Of a stretch of 36,422 nt of DNA, positions 9,755 through 19,412 are shown piece after piece. The position numbers and the translations under genes are program-made. Numbering within the stretch: the first letter of the stretch is position 1; every line of letters starts with the position of its first letter. Under the pieces are notes generated by a model. That model did no database searches, was not told where the DNA came from, and saw nothing but the letters and a program-made list of their open reading frames with translations. Origin of the DNA: an uncultured Gammaproteobacteria bacterium (GTDB lineage: Bacteria; Pseudomonadota; Gammaproteobacteria; Pseudomonadales; Azotimanducaceae). Location: positions 1 through 36,422 of the forward strand of contig CAJWYI010000009.1 in NCBI GenBank assembly GCA_913049815.1, read 5' to 3'.

Positions 9755-10888
9755 ATGTACGTCACAGATGAACAGCGTCAGGAGTTCTTTCATCGCGGCT
9801 ATATCATTCTGAAGGGAGTGGTTCCGGATAAACTGGTTGAGGAGGCACAGCGCCGTATCAAGAACGCAGAAAAGGGTGAGAACCTGATGGCGGCGAATGA
9901 AATCACTGATCTCGTTAACAAGTCCTACGTGACGCCGATCCTGAATGAAATGATGGGTGAGTTCGATCCGCCGTCTCTGTGCCAGGTAGGGATCATCAAA
10001 AAGAGCCAGGCAAGCGGCCACTTTCACGGTTATGGCTACAAGGATCATGAGGTTCCTTATTACAGTTATGGTCTTCACGCAGAAGGCCTGTTCAGCCTGG
10101 GTGCACCGCAGGAAGAAATGCAGGGTACTGAGGAAGACGTGTATCGGCAGATGATAGCGAGGGGGCCGAAAGGTGACATTGGACGTAGTGCAGATGTCAT
10201 TGGTAGCAATATGGTGCCGTTGTTTCAGGATCGCGACATGACGCTATCTGTTGGCAGCTGCACGGCCTTTGCCATCGTGCCCCTGAACGACCAGAGAGAA
10301 GAAGGCTGTGGACAAACCGCTGTCGTACCTGGTGGCCACGACGTCCTCGAGCAGTACTACCGCTGGCAGGATGAGCAGGGCGGTATTGTCGGTCCGGAAG
10401 GACTGGGATGGCCTCGTTTCAATATCCATGCACCGAACCGCGCTGGATTCAATCTGCTACCCGATGGCGTTCAGCAGAAGATGATTGAAATGAACCCGGA
10501 GTCACCAGATCGAACCCCTGATGGTCGACCCTGGGCGCGCCCGACACAGATCCTGATGGAGCCGGGAGACGCGTGCATTACGATATATCAGATGCCGCAT
10601 ACCGGGACGCGTAACGAAAACGGTACTGAATCACGCAAGAATATGATCTACCGGATTCGCAACAAGTCGCGCCAGCCAGATAAGGTTGTAAGTGGAATCA
10701 CGGACCATCCGGATCGTGGACAGCAGGGCGAGTGGCTTGAGTACGATGAGGGTAACGATCCCTTTGCACGTTCGCGGCACGCACTTACACATATGTGGGA
10801 AGAGTGGGAAGGTATGCAGGACATTGTTGCGGCAGAACAGGGCAACGTGCCGCAGTTCGACTTCAACGGTGTGAAGTTGGAGTACTAA
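9755..10888 (+). CDS. phytanoyl-CoA dioxygenase (PhyH)-family protein
   Basis: MYVTDEQRQEFFHRGYIILKGVVPDKLVEEAQRR start and DACITIYQMPHTGTRNENGTESRKNMIYRIRNK distal His/Arg region; ATG at 9755. Confidence 0.75.
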   Translation: MYVTDEQRQEFFHRGYIILKGVVPDKLVEEAQRRIKNAEKGENLMAANEITDLVNKSYVTPILNEMMGEFDPPSLCQVGIIKKSQASGHFHGYGYKDHEVPYYSYGLHAEGLFSLGAPQEEMQGTEEDVYRQMIARGPKGDIGRSADVIGSNMVPLFQDRDMTLSVGSCTAFAIVPLNDQREEGCGQTAVVPGGHDVLEQYYRWQDEQGGIVGPEGLGWPRFNIHAPNRAGFNLLPDGVQQKMIEMNPESPDRTPDGRPWARPTQILMEPGDACITIYQMPHTGTRNENGTESRKNMIYRIRNKSRQPDKVVSGITDHPDRGQQGEWLEYDEGNDPFARSRHALTHMWEEWEGMQDIVAAEQGNVPQFDFNGVKLEY

Positions 10889-10916
10889 GACAAAACTAAT
10901 AAAACAGGCAGGGCGC

Positions 10917-11858
10917 ATGATTCTTGACGACAAATTGAATAGTGGTGAGACGCTGCTTCTGGACGGTGCGGTCGGAGCGGAAGTTGAGCGTTTTGGCGGC
11001 AAGATGGACAGCGCCGCCTGGTGCGGTCTTGCCACAGAAACGCATCCTGACGTCGTGCGCCACGTTCACGCGGAATACTTGCGAGCCGGATCAGACATCG
11101 TCACAGCCAATACCTTCGCTAATTGTCGACACGTCCTTGACTCGGTGGGCAAAGGCGATGATGCGTCTGACATTACCAAACGTGCTGTGGAACTGGTGTG
11201 CGAAGCTATCGATGAAGTGAGTCCGGATCGCCCGATTGCGGTGGCGGGTTCGATGTCTAACACCATGGCCTGGATACCGGGTACCTTCAGTACTGATGAA
11301 ACCTATGTCCCGTCACCCAATCAGCAATCTGCAAACTATCGAGAACAAGCCGAAGCGCTCGCAGAAGCAGGTGCAGATCTGATCGTGCTTGAGATGATGT
11401 CGGATGTGGATAATGCGAGCCGACTGGCGGAAGCTGCGTCAACGGTAGGGCTACCTGTTTGGATTGGGATGAGTTGTTCTTTGTTCCCTGATGGCAACGC
11501 GGCGGCTTGGCATATGAACCTGGAAGAACCACCGGAAAAACTGGCGGAAACCCATGAAGACCACGGACCGAGACCATTCGAACCCGTTGTGCACGCGATG
11601 CAATCCTTCAATCCTCAGGTTATGGGCATCATGCACAGTCGCATGGCAGCTGTTGGTGTCGGTATCGAAACGGTGCGCAAGACCTGGTCAGGCCCCATGA
11701 TGGTGTATCCGGAATCGTTGTATGAACACGCGGAAAAACCGGACGTATTTGCAAATCACCTGCTTGAATTCCTGGATGGTGGTGCACAAATACTGGGTGG
11801 TTGCTGCGGTACGCGTATCGATCACATTCAGTCGCTTGCGAAGGCGCTGGGTCGTTAG
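10917..11858 (+). CDS. homocysteine S-methyltransferase family protein
   Basis: LLLDGAVGAEVERFG, AGSDIVTANTFA and C-terminal zinc-binding GGCCGT. Confidence 0.87.
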   Translation: MILDDKLNSGETLLLDGAVGAEVERFGGKMDSAAWCGLATETHPDVVRHVHAEYLRAGSDIVTANTFANCRHVLDSVGKGDDASDITKRAVELVCEAIDEVSPDRPIAVAGSMSNTMAWIPGTFSTDETYVPSPNQQSANYREQAEALAEAGADLIVLEMMSDVDNASRLAEAASTVGLPVWIGMSCSLFPDGNAAAWHMNLEEPPEKLAETHEDHGPRPFEPVVHAMQSFNPQVMGIMHSRMAAVGVGIETVRKTWSGPMMVYPESLYEHAEKPDVFANHLLEFLDGGAQILGGCCGTRIDHIQSLAKALGR

Positions 11859-11879
11859 CTTAGGATCGGCAGCTGCGCC

Positions 11880-12395
11880 GTGACGGAGCTGTTTGACATC
11901 TACGATGAGGTTGGTAGGCGGCTGGGTAAGATGCCTCGCGACCAGGTGCATCGTTCTGGCGCATGGCATCGTGCGGTGAATGTATTTCTGTTCAATTCAG
12001 AAGGGGATCTGCTGATTCAGCAACGGGCGCTGGCCAAGGATGTTTGTCCTTTGAAGTGGGACCTGAGCGTTGCCGAACACCTACAGTCAGGTGAGAGCTA
12101 CTTGGATGCGGCTCATCGAGGTATCCAGGAGGAACTGAGTCTGCGATGCGACAAGCTTTCGCCGCTGGGCTCACCAACAACTTACCAACTGGTCTTGCCT
12201 GAACAGAACCTCAAGAACTTTGAATTTACACAATGTTATCGGGGCGAAGTCAACGGCGAGGTAAACCTCGACCCCGTCGAAGTCGCAGACTGGCGATATG
12301 TTGATATCACCGATCTCTGCAAACAGCTGAGGTCAACACCTTCGCGTTTCACACCCTGGTTTGTCGAACTTTCTCGTCACGTTGGTATCTGCTAA
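11880..12395 (+). CDS. Nudix hydrolase (isopentenyl-diphosphate isomerase-like)
   Basis: Nudix box in AEHLQSGESYLDAAHRGIQEELSL; GTG start at 11880. Confidence 0.85.
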   Translation: MTELFDIYDEVGRRLGKMPRDQVHRSGAWHRAVNVFLFNSEGDLLIQQRALAKDVCPLKWDLSVAEHLQSGESYLDAAHRGIQEELSLRCDKLSPLGSPTTYQLVLPEQNLKNFEFTQCYRGEVNGEVNLDPVEVADWRYVDITDLCKQLRSTPSRFTPWFVELSRHVGIC

Positions 12396-12430
12396 TAGTA
12401 CAAGAGTGCCATCGAACCAGAATACGCGTG

Positions 12431-13276
12431 TCAGTCGATGGCCTCGTTCTCGACAGGCAGGTCCGCGACCGCACTTTGTAGCTTTTCGATGTGCTGATCT
12501 ACCGCAAGTCCGCCGCCCAGTGTGCGTAGGCAAAGATGGGTTAGACCGTTGTCGTGCCAATTTTGAACGCGATCGCGCCACTCGGCTTCCCGAGCGCCGA
12601 CGACGGCGACGCCCGCCTCCGTACCAATTTCATTGGGATCGCGACCGATCTTCTCGCAAGCTGAGACAATGCGCCTGACAACCTCTGGGTATTCCTCGGG
12701 GGAGGACATGACAAACCAGCCGTGCGCGTGTTGTGCGATCCGTCTGATGATCGGTTCTGGTGGCATGGAATCCGAGCCGATCCACATGGGTATGGGGCGT
12801 TGAATTGGCAATGGGTTGATACCCACACCGGAAATCTGATCAAACTCCCCATCGAAGGTGACGGACTCATTGGCCCAAAGCCTCTTCAGCAGTTCCATCT
12901 GTTCACTGCAACGTCGGCCACGAGTGTGGAAGTCCACCCCCATCGCCTCATACTCTTCTTTGCTGCCACCAACGCCGACACCGAGGCGCGTTCTTCCTCC
13001 GGTCATAATATCGAGTTCAGCGGCCTGTTTAGCGACTAGCGCACTCTGTCTCAACGGCAACATTATGACTGAAGGAACGAGTTCTATCTTTTCTGTCACC
13101 GCGGCAATGTAGGCCAGAATCATAAAGGCCTCATGTAGGTGGCCGCCCGGACGAATGATCTGTTCTGGTACACGCAGGTGTGTTAGACCGAGATCCTCGG
13201 CTGCCTGGGCGAAGGCTTTGATGGCGCCTAGGTCATTAGGCATTTCTCGAACGGGTAGTGAAACACCAATCCTCAT
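12431..13276 (-). CDS. LLM-class flavin-dependent oxidoreductase (luciferase-like, F420-type)
   Basis: MRIGVSLPVREMPNDLGAIKAFAQAAEDLGLTHLRVPE...GGRTRLGVGVGG; start chosen at the ATG at 13276. Confidence 0.83.
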   Translation of the reverse strand: MRIGVSLPVREMPNDLGAIKAFAQAAEDLGLTHLRVPEQIIRPGGHLHEAFMILAYIAAVTEKIELVPSVIMLPLRQSALVAKQAAELDIMTGGRTRLGVGVGGSKEEYEAMGVDFHTRGRRCSEQMELLKRLWANESVTFDGEFDQISGVGINPLPIQRPIPMWIGSDSMPPEPIIRRIAQHAHGWFVMSSPEEYPEVVRRIVSACEKIGRDPNEIGTEAGVAVVGAREAEWRDRVQNWHDNGLTHLCLRTLGGGLAVDQHIEKLQSAVADLPVENEAID

Positions 13277-13393
13277 GCTGGTCTCCATGGTGTGGGTACA
13301 TCGCGACGCGAACATTGTGCCTGTAAAGGTTGTGGCCCGGAAGGCATCCATCTATTGTCTATTTTCTCAGAGTCTGAAGGACGCGGCGACGTT

Positions 13394-14839
13394 TTGACCA
13401 AAACAAGACAGGGGCAGATCGAAGGACTTCCAGTGGACGGGGGCACCGCATACCTGGGCATTCGTTTTGGTGAGCCGCCGGTGGATGACCTGCGGTTCAT
13501 GCCACCGCTTGCTGCAACGCCTTGGTCGGGCGTTCATGACGGCACACGGTGGCCCAATCGAGCGATGCAGTCCAAGAAACTCGGCACAATGGATCAAGCC
13601 ACACCGGGTGAACGCAGTGAGGATTGTCTTTTTCTTAATGTCCACACACCGGCTGCCGATGGTGCGGGCCGACCCGTGATGGTATGGGTTCACGGTGGTG
13701 GTTTCACTGGGGGGGGCGCTAATGAATACGATGGTCGCGTCCTTGCGCGTGAGGGTAACGTAGTCGTGGTTACCGTCAACTACCGCCTCGGTGCGTTTGG
13801 TTTCCTGAATCTCGAACCGTTGGGGGACATGTTCAAGGGGTCCGCATCCAATGGCATTCGTGACATCGTGCTCGCCCTTAAATGGGTGAGAGACAACATT
13901 GCGGACTATGGGGGCAATCCTGACAACGTGACCGTGTTCGGTGAGTCTGCCGGTGGTAAGGCGATTCTTGCGCTAATGGGTACGCCTTCTGCAATGGGTC
14001 TATACCACAAGGCTATTGCTAACAGTCCGGCAGGTGCGGAGGCACGACCGGGAGACAAGACGGGGCTGATGGCTGAGAAGCTGGGCGTTAAACATGCTGA
14101 TCTATTGTTAACGCTGCGGCGTCTTCCTGCGTTTTCGTTACAGGATGCGGTTCTACCGGCTGGCTATGAGGTTGATGGTGAGGTGATCACTCGATCATTT
14201 ATGGACGCGTTTGCCGATCCCAACCTGCGTGGCGTTCCGATGATCATTGGAACCAATCGGACGGAGGGGACATTGTTTACCCCGCCGGATTCACCGGACG
14301 AGGATATGGCACGTTATGAAAAGTCGCTGGCTGGTTCCGCACGTGGTGTGATTGGAGACCGGGATGCGTCGAACTACGTGTTGGGGATCAAAGCATCATA
14401 TCCAGACAGTAATTCAAAAACGTGGATGGAGATCATCTCGAGTGACCACTTCAGGAAAACCGCGGTTGAGGTCGCGGAGCTGGCAGGTCGAGCTGGTTGC
14501 TGGATGTACCGTTTTGACCTCGATACGACCATACCATTCAGAGGCAAGTTGATGCAGACCCCCCATGCTTGTGAGATGGCGTTCACGTTCAACACATTTG
14601 CCGATGACGATTGCTGCGTGATGACGATGCACGATGCCAATGCGCCCGGCGTGCGTGACCTCGCGGAAGCCTGGTCGGCGACGCTGACCCACTTTGCGCA
14701 CACAGGTGATCCAAACGGCGCGGGTCTACCGCGCTGGCCAGTGTATGACACGGACGATCGTTCAGTGATGTTGTTGGATCAGGTCAGTCAGGTTGCGAAG
14801 GATCCAGACGCGACTCATCGCAAGCTTTGGATGGCATAG
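13394..14839 (+). CDS. type-B carboxylesterase/lipase family protein
   Basis: DCLFLNVHTPA, WVHGGGFTGG and nucleophile elbow VFGESAGGKA. The start is uncertain: the ORF opens at 13292, homology-like sequence begins around TTG 13394. Confidence 0.85.
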   Translation: MTKTRQGQIEGLPVDGGTAYLGIRFGEPPVDDLRFMPPLAATPWSGVHDGTRWPNRAMQSKKLGTMDQATPGERSEDCLFLNVHTPAADGAGRPVMVWVHGGGFTGGGANEYDGRVLAREGNVVVVTVNYRLGAFGFLNLEPLGDMFKGSASNGIRDIVLALKWVRDNIADYGGNPDNVTVFGESAGGKAILALMGTPSAMGLYHKAIANSPAGAEARPGDKTGLMAEKLGVKHADLLLTLRRLPAFSLQDAVLPAGYEVDGEVITRSFMDAFADPNLRGVPMIIGTNRTEGTLFTPPDSPDEDMARYEKSLAGSARGVIGDRDASNYVLGIKASYPDSNSKTWMEIISSDHFRKTAVEVAELAGRAGCWMYRFDLDTTIPFRGKLMQTPHACEMAFTFNTFADDDCCVMTMHDANAPGVRDLAEAWSATLTHFAHTGDPNGAGLPRWPVYDTDDRSVMLLDQVSQVAKDPDATHRKLWMA

Positions 14840-14910
14840 CGAAGTAACTGGACTGCAGTAGATTGAAAGCCGGAGGTCTTTTCGGCCGCGTTCGTGACCT
14901 CAGGATTACG

Positions 14911-15037
14911 CGGTATTGTTTTCCTGGCGAGCGAAGCGAGGAAAGGATCTCCAGCAATGGGAAGCACTGTGTCTTGACCGTGGCCAACTGACGGCGGGAG
15001 ATCTCATGTTCGCATGTGCTCCCTCAGGATGACACCG
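14911..15037. repeat. imperfect inverted-repeat element, ~127 bp (MITE/REP-like candidate)
   Basis: Left arm revcomp GGAGATCCTTTCCTCGCTTCGCTCGCCAGGA (14922-14952) resembles right arm GGAGATCTCATGTTCGCATGTGCTCCCTCAGGA (14997-15029). The outer ends are also related (CGGTATTG.. vs revcomp CGGTGTCATCCT). Confidence 0.5.
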
Positions 15038-15041
15038 CTGT

Positions 15042-16151
15042 CTATGACAGATCAGCCACCTTGTTGCGCTCGATCAGATCGTAGTCCAGTTGCACACCGA
15101 GACCGGGGTCATTATACGCATGGGCGCAACCGTCCTCGTCGAGCTCGATTTCATTTAGCACCGCATGCTTCTGCAAATCATCCGGCAGTAGGACTTCGAG
15201 GAACTGACAGTTCTTCATCGCCATGATCATATGCAAATTGGCGATGTTATTGACTGAATTACTGCCGTGGTGAACCTCATAGTTCATCTGGAATGTCTCC
15301 GCCACGTGTGCGGTCTTCATGCAGGAGGTGATACCACCCTTCAACCAGACGTCGCCGCGCAGATAGTCGGTAGCCTGTTCCATCACCCAGGGTGCATAGG
15401 ACCTGGGTCCGGCCACAGGCAGTTCCGTGGCCATGATCGGAATATGCAGGGCGTTCTTCAATTTCTTGTAGGCGTAGATATCGTCGTCTGCGAGCGGATC
15501 CTCGTACCAGTAGAATCCCATTTCCTGTACCGCGTATCCGACACGTACTGCATCCGGATAGTCATAGGCCCACGTTGAGTCGAGCATGATGCGGTAGTCG
15601 TCACCGACTGCCTTTCGTACGGCCTCACAGATCTTGATGTCTTCCTCAGCGATCCCGGGCGGGTGGATTTTGTAAGCCGCCCAGCCGTTGTCCCTATACT
15701 TCACAGCTTCTTCAGCATAGTCCTCCGGCGTCGGCAGTACAGCGGAACTTGCGTAGGCTGGTACCTTGTCACGAAATGAACCGAGGAGCTTGTGGACCGG
15801 CAGATTCGCTGCTTTCCCGGCGAGGTCCCACAAAGCGACGTCGACGGCGCAAACGATGTTCAGCTTGTAGCGCAATCGTTGCATGTTCGATTGCCAGATA
15901 CGTTCGCGCTCGAACGGGTCTTGACCAACCAGTGTTGGCTTCACGGACTTCACGACAAAAGGTCCATCCTGAGCAGCTGACCCGAATGACGAGCCGAGAA
16001 AAGAGATCCCCTCAATACCCTCGTCTGTATGAATTTTTAGTAATCCCATTTGAACTGTACGAGTTCCCGTTGCCGTCGTAGCACGTGTGTATTGAATCGG
16101 CGGGATGTCCTTCCACTCCCATAGTGTCACTGTGACGTCGGTGATTTTCAT
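15042..16151 (-). CDS. mandelate racemase/muconate lactonizing enzyme (enolase superfamily) protein
   Basis: KAYASSAVLPTP-type barrel start, YKIHPPG (KxH), metal-ligand strands MLDSTWAYD / WYEDPLADDD / MATELP and C-terminal HHGSNSVNNIANLH. Confidence 0.88.
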   Translation of the reverse strand: MKITDVTVTLWEWKDIPPIQYTRATTATGTRTVQMGLLKIHTDEGIEGISFLGSSFGSAAQDGPFVVKSVKPTLVGQDPFERERIWQSNMQRLRYKLNIVCAVDVALWDLAGKAANLPVHKLLGSFRDKVPAYASSAVLPTPEDYAEEAVKYRDNGWAAYKIHPPGIAEEDIKICEAVRKAVGDDYRIMLDSTWAYDYPDAVRVGYAVQEMGFYWYEDPLADDDIYAYKKLKNALHIPIMATELPVAGPRSYAPWVMEQATDYLRGDVWLKGGITSCMKTAHVAETFQMNYEVHHGSNSVNNIANLHMIMAMKNCQFLEVLLPDDLQKHAVLNEIELDEDGCAHAYNDPGLGVQLDYDLIERNKVADLS

Positions 16152-16193
16152 GAAATCCTCTTCCTGTTGATTGATAAGTTGCTGGTAATCGTA

Positions 16194-17378
16194 TTACTGG
16201 TGTAGCGCCTTGTAGGGACCGTCCCCCAGCTCTTCGATGACCGACGTGCCGAGTTGATCCATATCAGTGAGTGCTTTGACCAATCCTCCCCGGGTCACAT
16301 CGAAAGGCATATTGCGCACTGATGGATTGCCTAGTACTTGATCCAGTAGAGCATCGATCTCAGGATCTTCGACGGACATCGATACCTGTGCCAGGCACAT
16401 CGGTAAACCAACCTGTGCAAAGAAACGCGCAACTTTCTCGGCCTCTTTCCCATCTTCCATCACCAATTGAATCATGGTGCCCAATGCGACCATCTCGCCG
16501 TGCAGGTATTGGTCATGGACACGCGGCACCATGGTCAGGTTGTTTGCGACAGCGTGTGCGACGGCGAGACCTCCACTCTCGAAACCAATGCCGCTCAGCA
16601 GGGTGTTCGCTTCGACGACATTCTCAAGGGCGGGTGTGATTTTACCGTCCCGAACCGCTCGCAGCGCCTCAACACCTTCTGACATGAGCGTCCGCGCACA
16701 AATCTCGGAAATGGCTGTTGCTGCCAGTGTCGGTCGGGCTCCCACGGTTGAGCGTCCGTTCGGATTATTGATACAAACACGCGCTTCGTACCATGTGGCC
16801 ATGGCATCGCCGATACCCGCGGCGAGATAGCGAGGTGACGACTGCGCGATGATCTCCGTATCGACTATCACGAGGGCAGGGTTCTGGGGGAAAAACTCGG
16901 CGCCGGTAAATACGCCTTCAGTGGAATAGAGCACTGCGACCGCGGACGTTGGTGCATCGTTAGACGCGAGTGAAGGAATGACAACTATGGGGACATTGAG
17001 CCGTTCTGCGATGCACTTACCGGCATCTACGCATTTGCCACCGCCAACGGCGATAAGTGCATCGACTGCCTGGTTCGAAAGGATTTTCACCTGGTGTTCA
17101 ATTTCCTCAAGTGAACATTCACCTCTGAACGTTGTAGCAACGGCGGTATAGCCAGATGCTTCCAGACTTTCGACGACTTGTGCTGTTTCGGCCTGCTGGC
17201 TGCGTTCGGACGCCAGGATGCCGAAACACGTTGAATCCATTAGCGCGACATAACTTCCAGTCTTCTTAAGCACGCCAGGTCCCTGGATGTAACGTGCTGG
17301 TGACACCATGACGCGGGGCAGGGTCATGTCCGGATGTGCAAAAATACGACTTGGATGGAAGGGAACGGCTTGGTTCAT
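16194..17378 (-). CDS. iron-containing alcohol dehydrogenase, glycerol dehydrogenase (GldA)-like
   Basis: PRVMVSPARYIQGPGVLKKTG, VGGGKCVDAGKCIA, IPSLASNDAPTSAVAVLY and HGEMVALGTMIQL. Confidence 0.87.
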   Translation of the reverse strand: MNQAVPFHPSRIFAHPDMTLPRVMVSPARYIQGPGVLKKTGSYVALMDSTCFGILASERSQQAETAQVVESLEASGYTAVATTFRGECSLEEIEHQVKILSNQAVDALIAVGGGKCVDAGKCIAERLNVPIVVIPSLASNDAPTSAVAVLYSTEGVFTGAEFFPQNPALVIVDTEIIAQSSPRYLAAGIGDAMATWYEARVCINNPNGRSTVGARPTLAATAISEICARTLMSEGVEALRAVRDGKITPALENVVEANTLLSGIGFESGGLAVAHAVANNLTMVPRVHDQYLHGEMVALGTMIQLVMEDGKEAEKVARFFAQVGLPMCLAQVSMSVEDPEIDALLDQVLGNPSVRNMPFDVTRGGLVKALTDMDQLGTSVIEELGDGPYKALHQ

Positions 17379-17438
17379 GGATCTGTTCTCGCGGGATTTA
17401 TCGGTTGGTCATTGTGGTTTACGCAGTGAGTTTGTATT

Positions 17439-18428
17439 TCAGGCTACCAGCTCCGCGGTGATCCCTTCTCTGACCCAAACCTCCGGTGACATCAGCCAGA
17501 CGTTGTTCTCATCCATACCGCCGTTCCAGCCTCCAGCGAAATAGAGTTTGTCATCAATGATGCTGGCAGCAGGCGAAGAAGTCGGTTTCGGCAGCTGACA
17601 GACCAGCTGCCAATCACCGCCCGCTGGCAACGTTAGTACGTCGCCGCTGAAACCTTTCTTGCCTCCTTCCGGTGTGCTGTGACCACCTACCATGAAGATA
17701 TTGTCGCCATAGGTAAAAGTGGCTCCTTCCGAATGCGAATGCCCATAATGCAGTGGCGGACCTTTTCGCCAACTGTCGCTGACAGGATCGTAGATATCGA
17801 CATCGGGCTGATCTAGTTGTTGACTGTCGTGGTTGAATTGCCCGCCGATACAGTAGATTTCGTCATTCAATACTGCGGTTGAGAACTGGTTCCTTGGCAA
17901 TGGAAACGGTGCAGCTTCACTCCAGCCTCTGTCGGGGGCGCCTTCGTGCTCCCAGGTCTTGAGGTCGAGCACCCAATGCTCACTCGCGTCACTGTCCCGA
18001 TCTTCCATCAAACCACTGATGTAATGCAGATGATCACCGATTTTTGCCAGTCCGCCACCAGCGCGACGACCTGGCAACAATGGAGCGGCGATGTAGCGAT
18101 CCTGTTCCATGGAGTAACGCCAGACCTCATCAATGATGAAATCCTTAGCGGGTTGACGCTTGTCTTTCATGCCGCCAGCGAACCAGATGCCACCCTCATC
18201 AAGCACAAGATTCACGTGTGAGATGGCGCTGGGCAGGCGCTGCATCTCAGTCCAGGTATCGGTCGCGGGATCATAGATATCAGCGCGTTTACTCGAAGCG
18301 ATGTTGTCTTCATAGCCACCAAAGACGTATAACTGACCACCGATGACGGTAGTGGCCGGTTCCCATTTGCCGACCGGCATGTCGTTCAGTCGTGACCAAC
18401 CGTCTGCGATCGTTGCTGCTTCACTCAT
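17439..18428 (-). CDS. Kelch-repeat beta-propeller protein
   Basis: Repeated units such as LYVFGGYEDN..., WFAGGMKD..., IYCIGGQF..., IFMVGGHS..., LYFAGGWNGG. No obvious secretion signal. Confidence 0.83.
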   Translation of the reverse strand: MSEAATIADGWSRLNDMPVGKWEPATTVIGGQLYVFGGYEDNIASSKRADIYDPATDTWTEMQRLPSAISHVNLVLDEGGIWFAGGMKDKRQPAKDFIIDEVWRYSMEQDRYIAAPLLPGRRAGGGLAKIGDHLHYISGLMEDRDSDASEHWVLDLKTWEHEGAPDRGWSEAAPFPLPRNQFSTAVLNDEIYCIGGQFNHDSQQLDQPDVDIYDPVSDSWRKGPPLHYGHSHSEGATFTYGDNIFMVGGHSTPEGGKKGFSGDVLTLPAGGDWQLVCQLPKPTSSPAASIIDDKLYFAGGWNGGMDENNVWLMSPEVWVREGITAELVA

Positions 18429-18467
18429 TGGATTCTCCTGATCTTGGCGAGGCTCCCGCCCCTGAGA

Positions 18468-19259
18468 CTAATCTTTCGGAAACTGCCGGTCCATGGCGCC
18501 GAGTAGATTGGCGCAGCGTGCCTCCAGCATCTCCCGGGTATGAGTACCGTCACAGAAAATGTAGAACTCGCCCGACCGCATGGCGTCCATCACCTGTTCG
18601 CCGACGGTCTCGGGGTTCACTGCCATATCGTCAATGATTTTCCTGAGATCATCATTCACCCGTGACTTCAGGCCGGCGATAATGGGAGTATCAACCACGT
18701 GAGGACACAGAACTGAGACGCCAACGTTTGTCCCAGCGAGATCATTGCGCAAAAACTCAGAGAGACCGACAACCGCAAACTTGCTGGTCCCGTAACAGGA
18801 CTGGTTCCCGTGGCCATGGACACCGGAGAATGAAGACGTATTGACAATGTGTGCGTCCTCGCCGTGCTCAAGCATCGCCGGCAGAAAGGTCTTGATGCCG
18901 TTCAATGGGCCCCAGAAATTGACATCATGAACGTTACGCCAACGTTCATTGGGTGTTTCCAGTACTTTGGCGCCACCAGGTATACCAGCGTTGTTGCAGA
19001 GGACGTGTAGCGGGCCGAACCGGGTGGCAACGTCAGCTGCAGCCTCTTCGACGGCTGAGGTTTCGGCGGAGTTGACGTTCAGCGTCAGCACATTGTCGGT
19101 AATAGCCTTGAGTTCACCTTCTGCTCTCGATAGTTCTTCGTCACGAATATCCGTGATGGCAACGTTCATACCCGCCCGCGCGAAGACCGTTGCCATACCA
19201 AATCCGATACCGGTACTACCACCAGTGATAAAGGCAGTCTTGCCTTGAAAGTCCTGCAT
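18468..19259 (-). CDS. short-chain dehydrogenase/reductase (SDR)
   Basis: GKTAFITGGSTGIGFGMA, NNAG and active-site S..YGTSKFA motifs; ATG at 19259. Confidence 0.9.
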   Translation of the reverse strand: MQDFQGKTAFITGGSTGIGFGMATVFARAGMNVAITDIRDEELSRAEGELKAITDNVLTLNVNSAETSAVEEAAADVATRFGPLHVLCNNAGIPGGAKVLETPNERWRNVHDVNFWGPLNGIKTFLPAMLEHGEDAHIVNTSSFSGVHGHGNQSCYGTSKFAVVGLSEFLRNDLAGTNVGVSVLCPHVVDTPIIAGLKSRVNDDLRKIIDDMAVNPETVGEQVMDAMRSGEFYIFCDGTHTREMLEARCANLLGAMDRQFPKD

Positions 19260-19412
19260 TAGGATTACTCCATTTGTTAGGTTAGCGGACTGTGGCTTGT
19301 GACGTACAAGTCGGGCGATACGGGACGCGAACCTACCAGTGTCGAACGATTGATCGCAACCAGCGATCAACTTAATTCACCCAGAACCCTCTTTTAGCGG
19401 TGAGTGAGCAGG

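Noticed and set aside
9573-9755. N-terminal extension of the YejA ORF up to 9755
   Set aside because: The extension lacks signal-peptide character and covers the divergent promoter region; GTG 9572 gives a convincing signal peptide.
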